NCBI GenBank assembly: GCA_022821805.1
Contig: JAJECX010000028.1
Location: 1-64,000 of the forward strand
Reading direction: 5' to 3'
Origin: Anaerolineae bacterium
GTDB taxonomy: Bacteria; Chloroflexota; Anaerolineae; Aggregatilineales; Phototrophicaceae
Length of the DNA: 64,000 nt
Shown here piece by piece: positions 20,401 through 27,858 of this stretch (the first letter of the stretch is position 1; each line of letters opens with the position of its first letter). Made by a program: the position numbers and the translations under genes. The notes under the pieces were generated by a model. That model saw nothing but the letters and a program-made list of their open reading frames with translations. It did no database searches and was not told where the DNA came from.

Positions 20401-20771
20401 CCGCCGTCTTCCCCGGTCGGCGCTTTGCCCTCGGTCAAGGTCAGATGCTTGAGCGTCAGATCGCCGCCTTGCACATCGAAAATACGGAATTGCTGATCGC
20501 CGCTGATCGTATGCCCGCCGCCTTCAATCGTGATCGTGCCGGTGATCGGCGGCAGCGGCTCGGTCAAGGTGATGTCTTCGGCGATGGTGATGACATCGTG
20601 GCTGGTCCCGGCCGGGCAGAAGCCGACAGCCGTATTCGTATTCGCTGACCGGATGTGGTCAGCCAGCGCGCAGACCGACGCGGAGGCCGGCGGCGCGGAA
20701 GCGGCGAACAGCGCCGCGACGGCGATGAACATGATGAATCTGATGTGCTGGCTCACTCGAATTTGCCTCAT
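17409..20771 (-). CDS. Array gene G: exported three-module beta-helix protein with SH3-like tail
   Basis: The longest member, 1120 residues from the ATG at 20771 (AAGGAG site). After the signal peptide come three complete modules: VCALADHIRSANT, ICTLHDQIVAANTD near residue 368 and VCSFYDQIVAANTD near 704. Each has beta-helix rungs and an anchor-Q-like closing segment. An SH3-like domain starts near 1052 (LNFREEP, GWFNVEYRG, GWISADYVV). The bases between its start and the stop of gene H are nearly the same as those between gene F's start and the stop of gene G, so G or its neighbour probably arose by a recent unequal crossover. Function beyond secretion is not evident. Confidence 0.86.
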   Translation of the reverse strand: MRQIRVSQHIRFIMFIAVAALFAASAPPASASVCALADHIRSANTNTAVGFCPAGTSHDVITIAEDITLTEPLPPITGTITIEGGGHTISGDQQFRIFDVQGGDLTLKHLTLTEGKAPTGEDGGALWLGRGARVAVHGVSFSNNAAFQGGAIAASGDGTRLSIDNSSFLGNRSDSYAGALWVEGSLVDISKSSFQKNWAEYYGGAIAAHEGAMSVSNSTFAGNVAYGGGALEAFAADVTLTHVTMMHNVANYSHGNAIHRTAGVLTLRNSIVGGAKGCTGRLTEARSNLSQDGSCALLEAKTDPMLGELTGSPAWYPLLDGSPALDAADPAFCLPTDQRGRPRPQGAGCDIGAIESASAIPAPTAEPVICTLHDQIVAANTDAAYNDCPAGDGVDTILMVRDYDHSEPLPAISSEIIIEGNGYTISGIGKHRIFDVAGGTLTLRNVTLADGKSSSGGAIRLREGGRIEAEQVTFRNNSAATGGAIATLSDGASASISNSSFFHNSAEDYGGAIYALHGNISLANSSFTRNRAETFGGGALHAEYGSIDAINSTFHGNIAAGGGALNVHFGKVNLTHVTMLDNQATQTGGDAIVNNEGSITLLNSIVHSADDSADCDGGITESKGNLSPDGSCAARASADPLLGELTGALAYHPLLDDSPAVDAALEEFCPASDQIGTPRPYGDSCDIGAIESLTAAPAAPSPAPVVCSFYDQIVAANTDRAQGACPAGNGADTIRLREDVTLSLRLPEITSAITIEGNGHVISAGRKFRIFDVRGGRLTLNNVTISDGWTDTNENGAGIRVGRGGRVIANNTGFIDNSAGGSGGAIWMEFDSHSLTINNSRFSGNKAEIDGSAIASALARDRQISISNSSFIDNGGMYKAGVIGAYNDLRLDIANSTFSGNQSYGDGSWLSVGDWGKVTLTHLTVLDTHSTVAADLIYRNQGERGWLRLRNSIIAGSDSDPHCSERLSENSGNLFADGSCPSSASGDPMLAELNDEQSYHALLEGSPAIDAADPRYCLPRDQIGKPRPQGGGCDIGAFEAGALEATASGGSALQAGCAITTTHMLNFREEPSLSGRRIGLVRPGETLTPINRSDGWFNVEYRGNSGWISADYVVTQGDCR

Positions 20772-20811
20772 TTGCAATCTCCTTTGCCGTGCCGATTATC
20801 CGATAGGCGAG

Positions 20812-23421
20812 CTAGCGGCAGTCGCCCTGAGTGACTACATAGTCGGCGCTGATCCAGCCTGATACGCCTTGGTATTCCACATTAAACCAGCCATCTGTCC
20901 TTGCCAAAGGCGCCAGCGTTTCCTCGTTCAGAATGGTTCCGACGATCTTGCCATTGGGATCTTCGCGGAGGTTCAGGCCGTGGGTCGTGGTCACGCTGCA
21001 ATCGGATAGCGCTTGCCAAACCGGCACGGACTCAACCGCGCCGATATCGCAGCGCCCGACGATTGCGCGGGCTCGGCCGATTTGGTCGGTATCGGGGCAG
21101 AACCGCGCGTCAGCCGCTTGTATCGCCGGGCTGCCAGCTCGCAGATCCAGATAGGCGGACGACTCCGTCGCTTCCGCCAGCATGGGGTCGCCGCTGAGCA
21201 TCGGCGAGCAAGAGTCGTCTTCGATCAAATTGCCGATGTTCTGCTTCAAATTGTCGCAGTCCTCAGGATCGAATCCCCGGCCCGCGATGATGCTGTTGCG
21301 CAGGTTTAGCCTAACGGGATCGTGCCCGTATTTGGGCAGGATCACTGCCGGTCTGCCGAGATCTTGAATCGTGACGTGCGTGAGCGTGACGGTGGCGTCA
21401 TTTTCGGCGGACAATGCTGAGGGACCATTACCAATGAAAGTACTGTTATTGACATCAGCGCGGACAGCATTGATCATGCCGATCGCGCCGCTGTTATGCC
21501 CGGCCGAGTTATTGACGAAGCTGCTGTTGCTGACGGAAATCCGGCCCGCGCCGGCATAGAGCGCGCCGCCGCCGCCGAGACTTGCGCGATTATTGACGAA
21601 GCTGCTATTGTCGATGGTCATCCAGGAATTGGGCGATAACCAGGGGATGAAGATGGCGCCGCCGTTCTCCGCATCATTATTGACAAAGCGGGAATCGCTG
21701 ACCAGCGCCCGACCGCCATTCTGCAGCCTGATAGCGCCGCCGCCCGCCCCACTGTTGCCCTTTGTCATGGTCAAGTTCTTGACGGTAAGCATCCCGCCAT
21801 CGACATCAAAGATGCGGAACTTACGGTTACCGCTTATCGTATAGCCGTTGCCCTCGATGGTGATATCGCTGGTGATCGGCTGGAGATTGTCGCTGAGGGT
21901 GATATCGCGGATAAGATAGATGGTATCGGCGCCATTGCCGGCCGGGCAGGCTCGGTAGGGTCTATCGGTGTTGGCGGCGATGATCTGGTCGGGCAAGGGG
22001 CAGAAGGGCTGCGCCTCAATTTCAGCCGGTTTCGCCGTCGTCGATTCAATCGCGCCGATGTCGCAGCCGCTGCCTTGCGGCCTTGGCGTCCCCAGTTGAT
22101 CGGTCCCGAGACAGTATTCCGCTGCGGCTGCATCGACGGCCGGGCTGTGATCCAAGGGCGGATGATAGGCGGGCGAACCCGTTAGCTCACCCAGCATGAC
22201 ATCGTCGCCGAGCGGCAGGCCGCAAGACCGGTCCGGGCTCAAGTTGCCGATGTTTTGATTCAAGCCGCCGACGCAATCGCCGTTGGTTCCCGGGCTGACA
22301 ACGATGCTGTTGCGCAGGTACAGCTTCCCGTCGTCTCGGCTAATCGCGGCGCCCTCATATCGCGCCCGGTTTTCGCTGAAGGTCGCGTGGGTGACGGTGA
22401 CCTCTGCCTCCAGGTCGACATGCAAAGCGCCGCCTTCGCCGTCACTCTTATTGTCGCTGAAGGTAGTGTTGCTGATGTCAAGCCTGATCTTTGAGGCGCT
22501 GATGGCGCCCCCGCCAGAGAACCCGGACCGGTTCTTCACGAAGCTGCTGTTGCTGATTGAGGTTGACCCGCCGCCGGACCAGAGGGCCCCGAATGCGCCC
22601 CCGCTTTCACTGGCCTGATTGCCAAGGAAGCTGCTCCCCTTGACGACCAGCCGGGCGTCGCCGCTGGATATCGAAATCGCTCCGCCGTCGGTCGCTTTGT
22701 TGTTGGAAAAAGTTGTGCGCTCAATAGTGGCTTGGGCGCCGTTCAGCAGCCGTATCGCGCCCCCATCAACATCGGTCTGGGGATCCCAACTATTAAAGCT
22801 CCCCTTGGTGAACGAGGGGGCATAAATGATCTGTACACAGCCGTCGGCGTCGACGGAGCGCTCATCCTGATTTAAGGATCTACGGCTGCGATAAATGGCG
22901 AGCTGGGCGCAGTTATCTTCGAATCGGCTGTCGCTTATGTCGAGCGTGCCGCCGTTCGCATAAATCGCGCCCGCGCTTTTTTCCGTTCTATTGCCGACGA
23001 AGCTGCTGTCGAAGACGAACAGGCTGCCCGCTTGCAGGCGGACAGCGGCGCCATGGTCGGCTCTGCCTTCTCTCAGCGTCAGGTTTTTGATCGTAAGATT
23101 GCCGCCCTGAACATTGAAAATGCGGAACTGCTGATCGCCACTTATCGTATGCCCGCCGCCTTCAATTGTGATCGTGCCGGTGATCGGCGGCAGCGGCTCC
23201 GTCAGCGTAATATCTTCGGCGATGGTGATGATGTCGTGGCTGGTCCCCGCCGGGCAGAAGCCGACGGCGGTGTTCGTATTCGCTGACCGGATGTGGTCGG
23301 CTAGTGTGCAGACCGACGCGGAGGCCGGCGCCATCGGCGCGGAAGCAAACAGCAGCGCAAACAGGGCGGCGAGCAAAGCGCTTCTGAACAGTCTCAATTG
23401 TGTTACAAGCGTCGTCTTCAT
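20812..23421 (-). CDS. Array gene H: exported two-module beta-helix protein with SH3-like tail (first gene of the array)
   Basis: 869 residues from the ATG at 23421, chosen because AAGGAG sits seven bases upstream and it opens a proper signal peptide (MKTTLVTQLRLFRSALLAAL ... APASAS). The longer frame to 23628 would overlap the divergent amidase gene. Module heads are VCTLADHIRSANT and FCPLPDQIIAANTD (near residue 472); the SH3-like domain is at about 806-869. It shares with gene B the insert containing NCAQLAIY and DADGCV and a similar second module. Being first in transcription order, its upstream region (23422-23621) should hold the array promoter, although no convincing -35/-10 pair could be identified there. 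Confidence 0.85.
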   Translation of the reverse strand: MKTTLVTQLRLFRSALLAALFALLFASAPMAPASASVCTLADHIRSANTNTAVGFCPAGTSHDIITIAEDITLTEPLPPITGTITIEGGGHTISGDQQFRIFNVQGGNLTIKNLTLREGRADHGAAVRLQAGSLFVFDSSFVGNRTEKSAGAIYANGGTLDISDSRFEDNCAQLAIYRSRRSLNQDERSVDADGCVQIIYAPSFTKGSFNSWDPQTDVDGGAIRLLNGAQATIERTTFSNNKATDGGAISISSGDARLVVKGSSFLGNQASESGGAFGALWSGGGSTSISNSSFVKNRSGFSGGGAISASKIRLDISNTTFSDNKSDGEGGALHVDLEAEVTVTHATFSENRARYEGAAISRDDGKLYLRNSIVVSPGTNGDCVGGLNQNIGNLSPDRSCGLPLGDDVMLGELTGSPAYHPPLDHSPAVDAAAAEYCLGTDQLGTPRPQGSGCDIGAIESTTAKPAEIEAQPFCPLPDQIIAANTDRPYRACPAGNGADTIYLIRDITLSDNLQPITSDITIEGNGYTISGNRKFRIFDVDGGMLTVKNLTMTKGNSGAGGGAIRLQNGGRALVSDSRFVNNDAENGGAIFIPWLSPNSWMTIDNSSFVNNRASLGGGGALYAGAGRISVSNSSFVNNSAGHNSGAIGMINAVRADVNNSTFIGNGPSALSAENDATVTLTHVTIQDLGRPAVILPKYGHDPVRLNLRNSIIAGRGFDPEDCDNLKQNIGNLIEDDSCSPMLSGDPMLAEATESSAYLDLRAGSPAIQAADARFCPDTDQIGRARAIVGRCDIGAVESVPVWQALSDCSVTTTHGLNLREDPNGKIVGTILNEETLAPLARTDGWFNVEYQGVSGWISADYVVTQGDCR

Positions 23422-23621
23422 CACGTTTCTCCTTGCGTTCAGCGGGGCGAATTGAAACTCCAGATCGCCGAAAACATGCGAGCCAGATACTAAATGGTAA
23501 CGCATTGGGCGGACGAGGCAAAGCGAGGAACCGACAGCCAGCCCTCCCGCATTGCGGCGCCTTCGCTGATGTTTTACACTCCTTTGAATCTGCCCTGCGT
23601 ATCCAATCAAATGAGAGCAGC

Positions 23622-24416
23622 ATGACAAAACTATCCATCAGCCTGGGTCAAATGCATATCAAGCTCGCCCGTGTCGAAGACAATCTCGCTACCGCCGAGC
23701 GCATGATCGCCGAAGCGGCGCAGCGCGACTCGCAGTTGATCGTACTGCCCGAGCTTTGGTCGACCGGCTACGACCTGGAAAACGCTGGCGACTACGCCGA
23801 TAAAGTAGGCGATGGCATGTTCGCCCAGCTTTCCCGCAGGGCGAAAGACCATTCAATCGCGGTCTTGGGCTCGATCCTGGAGCGGCGCGGCGCCGACTTC
23901 ATGAATTGCGCCGCCTATTACGACGCTGGGGGAAGCCTCGCCAGCGTTTATCGCAAGATTCACCTTTTCCGCCTTTTTGATGAGCATAAGTGGCTGGGGG
24001 AGGGCGAAACGCCGACAATGCTTGCTCAGCCCTGGGGCGACGCCGGGCTCGCGATTTGCTATGATTTGCGCTTTCCCGAGTTATTTCGCCGCTATGCCGT
24101 GGAGCATGGCGCGAAGCTGATCTTGCTCTGCGCCGAGTGGCCCCTCGCCCGCGTCGAGCATTGGCGTACTTTGCTAATCGCTCGCGCGATCGAAAATCAG
24201 TGTTTTGTCGCCGCGACCAATTCTTGTGGCGATACTGGCGGGACGGTATTTGGGGGCCATTCAATGGTCGTCGATCCCTGGGGCCTGGTGATCGCCGAGG
24301 CGGGCGAAGACGAATGCCTGCTGACAGCCGAGATCAATCTGAACGAAGTTGACCGCGTCCGGCGCACGATTCCCGTCTTTGAAGACCGCCGCCCCGATGC
24401 CTATCTGACCGGCTGA
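23622..24416 (+). CDS. Carbon-nitrogen hydrolase (nitrilase superfamily, omega-amidase-like)
   Basis: 264 residues, typical for the Nit2/YafV branch of the nitrilase superfamily, cytoplasmic enzymes that hydrolyse amide C-N bonds. The catalytic triad is visible: E44 in LPELWSTGYD, K112 in YRKIHLF, and nucleophile C146 in AICYDLRFPELF. The closing motifs NSCGDTGG and GHSMVVDPWG are also present. The start at 23622 begins MTKLSISLGQ, matching the usual first beta strand; upstream codons in frame are not protein-like. It diverges from the beta-helix array. Substrate (omega-amide or deaminated glutathione type) is not determinable. Confidence 0.87.
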   Translation: MTKLSISLGQMHIKLARVEDNLATAERMIAEAAQRDSQLIVLPELWSTGYDLENAGDYADKVGDGMFAQLSRRAKDHSIAVLGSILERRGADFMNCAAYYDAGGSLASVYRKIHLFRLFDEHKWLGEGETPTMLAQPWGDAGLAICYDLRFPELFRRYAVEHGAKLILLCAEWPLARVEHWRTLLIARAIENQCFVAATNSCGDTGGTVFGGHSMVVDPWGLVIAEAGEDECLLTAEINLNEVDRVRRTIPVFEDRRPDAYLTG

Positions 24417-24436
24417 AGCCCGCAAACAGGGGAGGC

Positions 24437-24465
24437 TTGAATAGCGCGCGCTGGCGTGTTATACT
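24437..24465 (+). promoter_or_regulatory. Sigma-70-like promoter for the CarD gene
   Basis: TTGAAT at 24437-24442 and TATACT at 24460-24465 are separated by exactly 17 bases. Transcription would start near 24472, giving a 5' leader of nearly 200 bases before the CarD ATG at 24669. The leader contains no convincing ORF with a ribosome binding site. Confidence 0.5.
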
Positions 24466-24668
24466 CGCCCTGTGAGAAAATTTGTAGCGGTCGCAAGCCT
24501 TTACGTATTGCCTAATAGAATTGCATCCCCTCGGTTCATCAACAAAGCAATTGATGTGAATTCGCGTTGCGCCCCCTTGGACGGCAGTCGTTTTGCCGCG
24601 CTGTACACGGAAACGCAAACCGGCTTCACCCCGTATTATATATTGAATCAATCAGCGGGAGATTAGAT

Positions 24669-25196
24669 ATGTATTCAAGAGGCGACCAGATCATCCATCC
24701 CCGTTATGGCGCCGGTACGGTCGTCGGCAAAAAGAAGCTGACTTTCAAAGGCAAAACCCGCAATTACCACATCGTTGAGTTGGTGGGGGATCGCGGCGAG
24801 GTGATGATCCCGGTCGAAGCGGCGACCGATATGAATATCCGGCCCGCGATTGAAGATCTATCGATTATCGAACAGTCTTTCGCCTTGCCGCCATCCCAAT
24901 TGTCGGATGATTACCGTTCGCGGCAGGCGGCGATTCAGAAGCAGATTCAAGACCGCGATCCGGAAGCGATGGCGACGGCGCTGCGCGACCTCTTTTGGCG
25001 AGAGCAAACGGACAAGCTCACATCGGTGGAACTCAAGATCAAGAGCAGTTTGATGAAGATGCTCAGCCACGAGATCGCCGTTATCTGCGCCGACATGACG
25101 ATTGACCAAGCCAATAGCCACCTCACGCAGATGCTCTATCGCATGGTGCAGGAACCGAAGGACGCGCCGCCGGAAGAGGGCACCGAGGCGCTCTAG
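24669..25196 (+). CDS. CarD/CdnL-family transcription regulator
   Basis: 175 residues. The N-terminal 60 residues (GDQIIHPRYGAGTVVGKKKL ... EVMIPVEAA) match the RNA-polymerase-interacting domain of CarD/CdnL and TRCF; the remainder is a helical domain of the kind that contacts promoter DNA in CarD proteins. In studied bacteria these proteins bind RNA polymerase beta and stabilise open complexes, often at rRNA promoters. The ATG at 24669 has GGGAG upstream; the longer frame to 24567 adds a non-homologous leader. The gene is alone with its own promoter. The C-terminus ends in an acidic tail (DAPPEEGTEAL). Confidence 0.87.
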   Translation: MYSRGDQIIHPRYGAGTVVGKKKLTFKGKTRNYHIVELVGDRGEVMIPVEAATDMNIRPAIEDLSIIEQSFALPPSQLSDDYRSRQAAIQKQIQDRDPEAMATALRDLFWREQTDKLTSVELKIKSSLMKMLSHEIAVICADMTIDQANSHLTQMLYRMVQEPKDAPPEEGTEAL

Positions 25197-25223
25197 TTGC
25201 CCAGCTTTCGCTGAATTCCGCGC

Positions 25224-26057
25224 TCAAAGCGCTTTGAAGCACTCGAGGCTGAAACTGCCGATTCCCCCTTGAAAGTCGATTTCAATTGGATGATCCGCAT
25301 CGGCGAAGTCGGGCGTCTCCCAGATTCCGCTCATCCCTTTGTCCGCGCCGTCGACGCGCGCTATGCCCTCGGGCAAATTGAAACGACCCAATCCGGTCTT
25401 GGCATTCATTCGAACCGCTGCCCTGGGCGCGACCGAGACGCAGAAGGCGCCGACCCCGCCGATAACTTCAAGCTGAGCTGGACTGCCCGCTGGAATCGTA
25501 ATGTCAGCCTTGCCGACCCCGCCTTTGACCTGCGCGGAGAAGCCTTTTTGCCGCATGGGTGTCGTCAGCATCACCTGTCCCAGGCCCGTTTCGACCGTGG
25601 CGCGCTCAACGCTTAAGCCGCTTAGATCAAGGTCGCTGGCGCCGAGGCCGCCTTTCAGCGTCAGCGACAAGGGAATGCCGGGCGCCAGGGCGATATCCCA
25701 ATGCAGTTCCTCCTCGTCGTTCAAAATCGCCGCCATCGCGCTCGGCGCGCTTGACTTTTGCCGCAGCGAAATGACGCGCTCCGCTTCTCCGCTCACTTCG
25801 TATTCCAATTCGCCGACATAACGCAGTTCGGCGCGGAAGAGAAGGGGCGACCCGACATCAAGCGCGCTGATCGTCGCTCGCCCGAGCGAGAATTCGATAG
25901 CGATCCGCGCTGAGGCAGCGTCGTCTTTCTGTTCTTGAAAGGTCGCCCGCTTCACTTGGGCCGGCTCGCCCATCGCCTCGCTGACAAATTGCCCGGCGCG
26001 CGCGCGCATATTCTCCAAATCCAGCGACCACTCGACCTTGCGCTCTTCCTTGCTCAT
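25224..26057 (-). CDS. Toast-rack / LiaF-like domain protein
   Basis: 277 residues from the ATG at 26057 (AAGGAA site); the frame further upstream is not protein-like. The protein consists of an N-terminal region of about 110 residues followed by regular short beta repeats with the rhythm LGASDLDLSGL, GGVGKADITIPAG, GGVGAFCVSVAP, TGLGRFNLPEG and GGIGSFSLECF. This pattern is typical of toast-rack and LiaF C-terminal domains, which form right-handed beta solenoids. There is no signal peptide or membrane segment. In Firmicutes, LiaF modulates an envelope-stress two-component system, but no such system is adjacent here, so the role is open. Confidence 0.72.
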   Translation of the reverse strand: MSKEERKVEWSLDLENMRARAGQFVSEAMGEPAQVKRATFQEQKDDAASARIAIEFSLGRATISALDVGSPLLFRAELRYVGELEYEVSGEAERVISLRQKSSAPSAMAAILNDEEELHWDIALAPGIPLSLTLKGGLGASDLDLSGLSVERATVETGLGQVMLTTPMRQKGFSAQVKGGVGKADITIPAGSPAQLEVIGGVGAFCVSVAPRAAVRMNAKTGLGRFNLPEGIARVDGADKGMSGIWETPDFADADHPIEIDFQGGIGSFSLECFKAL

Positions 26058-26289
26058 AGATGGTTCCTTTCCAGCCGAAACCGCCGTCGACCTATGCGCC
26101 TTATACGAGTAATGGCGATCCAAGTTGCCACGATTCGCGGGGGCAACGACGTTTGCTGATTTACGGATTTCGCGCAACCCGGTTCGACAGGCAGCGCGAT
26201 CTCGCAACGCTCGGTGACAAAACACCAGTACGAAGCTAGTTAAAGGGAATTTGAACGCGCTGTTCGCAATGGCGCAATCTGACTGCCAC

Positions 26290-26319
26290 TTGTCGCTTCT
26301 GGCGAAAACGCACTATACT
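26290..26319 (+). promoter_or_regulatory. Sigma-70-like promoter for the small membrane protein
   Basis: TTGTCG at 26290-26295 and TATACT at 26314-26319 with an 18-base spacer, 35 bases before the ATG at 26354. Confidence 0.45.
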
Positions 26320-26353
26320 TATCGACGGAGTTGCAAATGAGGAATAGCGAGAC

Positions 26354-26626
26354 ATGGAAAACAATTCCGCCGTCAAATGGGTGACGCAGCACCCTCGTTT
26401 CAGCGCCTGGGTAGTCTTGGCTGCCGGCATGGTCGCCTTGTTGGTCCATGAGGCGCGCAACGTTGGCCTGCTGCCCTCGCAGTGGGTCGCCTTGATTGTG
26501 GCCACGATTCTGGTTGCCGGCGCCTGCATCTGGATCATTAGCTGGGAAGACAAGGACAACCCCGAAGACGAAGCCGAAGTCAGCGCATCCGAAACCGAAG
26601 AGCAAGACCCCGAAAACGCGGCATAA
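26354..26626 (+). CDS. Small two-helix membrane protein
   Basis: 90 residues with two predicted transmembrane helices (about 17-34 and 43-63) and a very acidic C-terminal tail rich in Glu, Asp and Ser (EDEAEVSASETEEQDPENAA). It has its own promoter. No family was recognised. The hairpin topology with an acidic soluble tail would suit a small accessory or regulatory membrane protein, but nothing in the neighbourhood indicates its partner. Confidence 0.65.
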   Translation: MENNSAVKWVTQHPRFSAWVVLAAGMVALLVHEARNVGLLPSQWVALIVATILVAGACIWIISWEDKDNPEDEAEVSASETEEQDPENAA

Positions 26627-26748
26627 CACCCATCCAAACATGGTGAAAATGTTGGGGCGCCTTGGCAGGTCGCCCGTCGAAACAGCTGCGCCCGCCGCAA
26701 CTGTTGAATCGATGTTCGCTCTCCGCGCGCCGACCAGGAAATCTTCTG

Positions 26749-27273
26749 ATGACCCGAGAGAAAGCCTTCCTCGCCCGCCCGAGCGAGCGCTACAAAGATA
26801 GCTTCATTGCAGCCGTCTATGAATACATTCGCGAAAAGCGCACGATCACCTGGCATCCGGAAATCTTGCGGACGCGCTTTGACGAATACCTGCGCGTCGT
26901 GCGACAGGCGGAGACCGAGCCGCTGGCCGGTTATGTGCCGGCATCGCAATTCTGGCTGATCGCCGACGGCGCCGGCTATATCGGCGATGTCGATATCCGC
27001 CATTGTCTAAACGAGAGTTTGAAGCGCTACGGCGGGCACATCGGTTACAAGATACGCCCGTCATTTCGTCAGCGCGGCTTTGGTACCCTGATCTGCAAAT
27101 TAGGGATCGAGCGGGCGCGCCGGCTCGGCATCGGCGACATCCTCATCACCTGCGATGACGACAATATCGGCTCAGCCAGGATCATCGAAGCCAACGGCGG
27201 CGTCCTGCGCGACCGGGTCGATAACGGCCGCGGCGTATTGACGCGGCGCTACTGGATCGGCGCCGGCGATTGA
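26749..27273 (+). CDS. GNAT-family N-acetyltransferase
   Basis: 174 residues from the ATG at 26749 (AGGAAA site). The acetyl-CoA pyrophosphate loop is RPSFRQRGFGTLICKL (around 108-123) after the beta-4 strand YIGDVDIRH, and the late strand GDILITCDDDNIGSARIIEANGG is characteristic of the family. The GNAT fold transfers acetyl from acetyl-CoA to an amine. This subgroup (long N-terminal helix region before the fold) is usually uncharacterised, and the substrate is unknown. Confidence 0.82.
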   Translation: MTREKAFLARPSERYKDSFIAAVYEYIREKRTITWHPEILRTRFDEYLRVVRQAETEPLAGYVPASQFWLIADGAGYIGDVDIRHCLNESLKRYGGHIGYKIRPSFRQRGFGTLICKLGIERARRLGIGDILITCDDDNIGSARIIEANGGVLRDRVDNGRGVLTRRYWIGAGD

Positions 27274-27280
27274 AGCGCCA

Positions 27281-27688
27281 TCATTGCAGCATCTCGCAGC
27301 TGCCATCAGCGCAATCTGGCAGTTCCTTGCCGAGCAGCGCATTGATGCGGTAGCGGCGGCGGGCGATGAAGCGATAGGCGCGCGCTCCGAGCCCGTCCGC
27401 ACCGGGCAGCTGCAGCAGCAGCCACAGCGGGAAACCGAGCGGCGCTTCCTTTAACATGCGCCGAGTTGCTTTGAAGCCGGCGTAGACCCGGCTCTCCGCG
27501 TCGATCACGTGGATCTCATGCATCAGCTGCTCAATCGTCAGATTAGGGCAGCGTTCCCGCCAGGCGCCGCTTTCATGCAGATCGACAAACTTAATCCGCT
27601 TCCGCCAATCCAGGGCGCGCATCGCCTCGCAGGTGGATCGGCAGACAACGCAGTTGCCGTCATAGAGCGCCGTCAGCATGGTGTCCAT
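27281..27688 (-). CDS. DCC-family (DUF393) thiol-disulfide oxidoreductase-like protein
   Basis: 135 residues with the N-terminal LYDGNCVVCRSTC signature (CxxC) and the later SRVYAGFKATRRML segment of the DCC/DUF393 family, which is predicted to adopt a thioredoxin-like redox fold. It ends in a small cysteine pair (DCADGSC). It lies seven bases from the end of the convergent GNAT gene. The physiological substrate is unknown for the family. Confidence 0.8.
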   Translation of the reverse strand: MDTMLTALYDGNCVVCRSTCEAMRALDWRKRIKFVDLHESGAWRERCPNLTIEQLMHEIHVIDAESRVYAGFKATRRMLKEAPLGFPLWLLLQLPGADGLGARAYRFIARRRYRINALLGKELPDCADGSCEMLQ

Positions 27689-27858
27689 TTCTTTCGCTTC
27701 TCATACAGATTATACCCTCTCCCGCCGGTCCGCAGTATGGAGGCGACTGTTCAGGTCGACCGCCCGCCAATACGCCCTCGTCCTCGGTGTTCTCTGTTTG
27801 CCTCTGCGTCTTCCGTGGTTACAATGAGTCAGGTTGCCCGCCATCTTTGGTGCCACGC

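Noticed and set aside
23422..23621. Promoter for the beta-helix array
   Set aside because: A TAGTAT-like box exists but no -35 element lies at a suitable distance, so none is annotated.
26236..27003. 255-codon minus-strand frame over the small membrane protein and GNAT genes
   Set aside because: It crosses a well-formed plus-strand promoter and two plausible genes and contains no recognisable domain.
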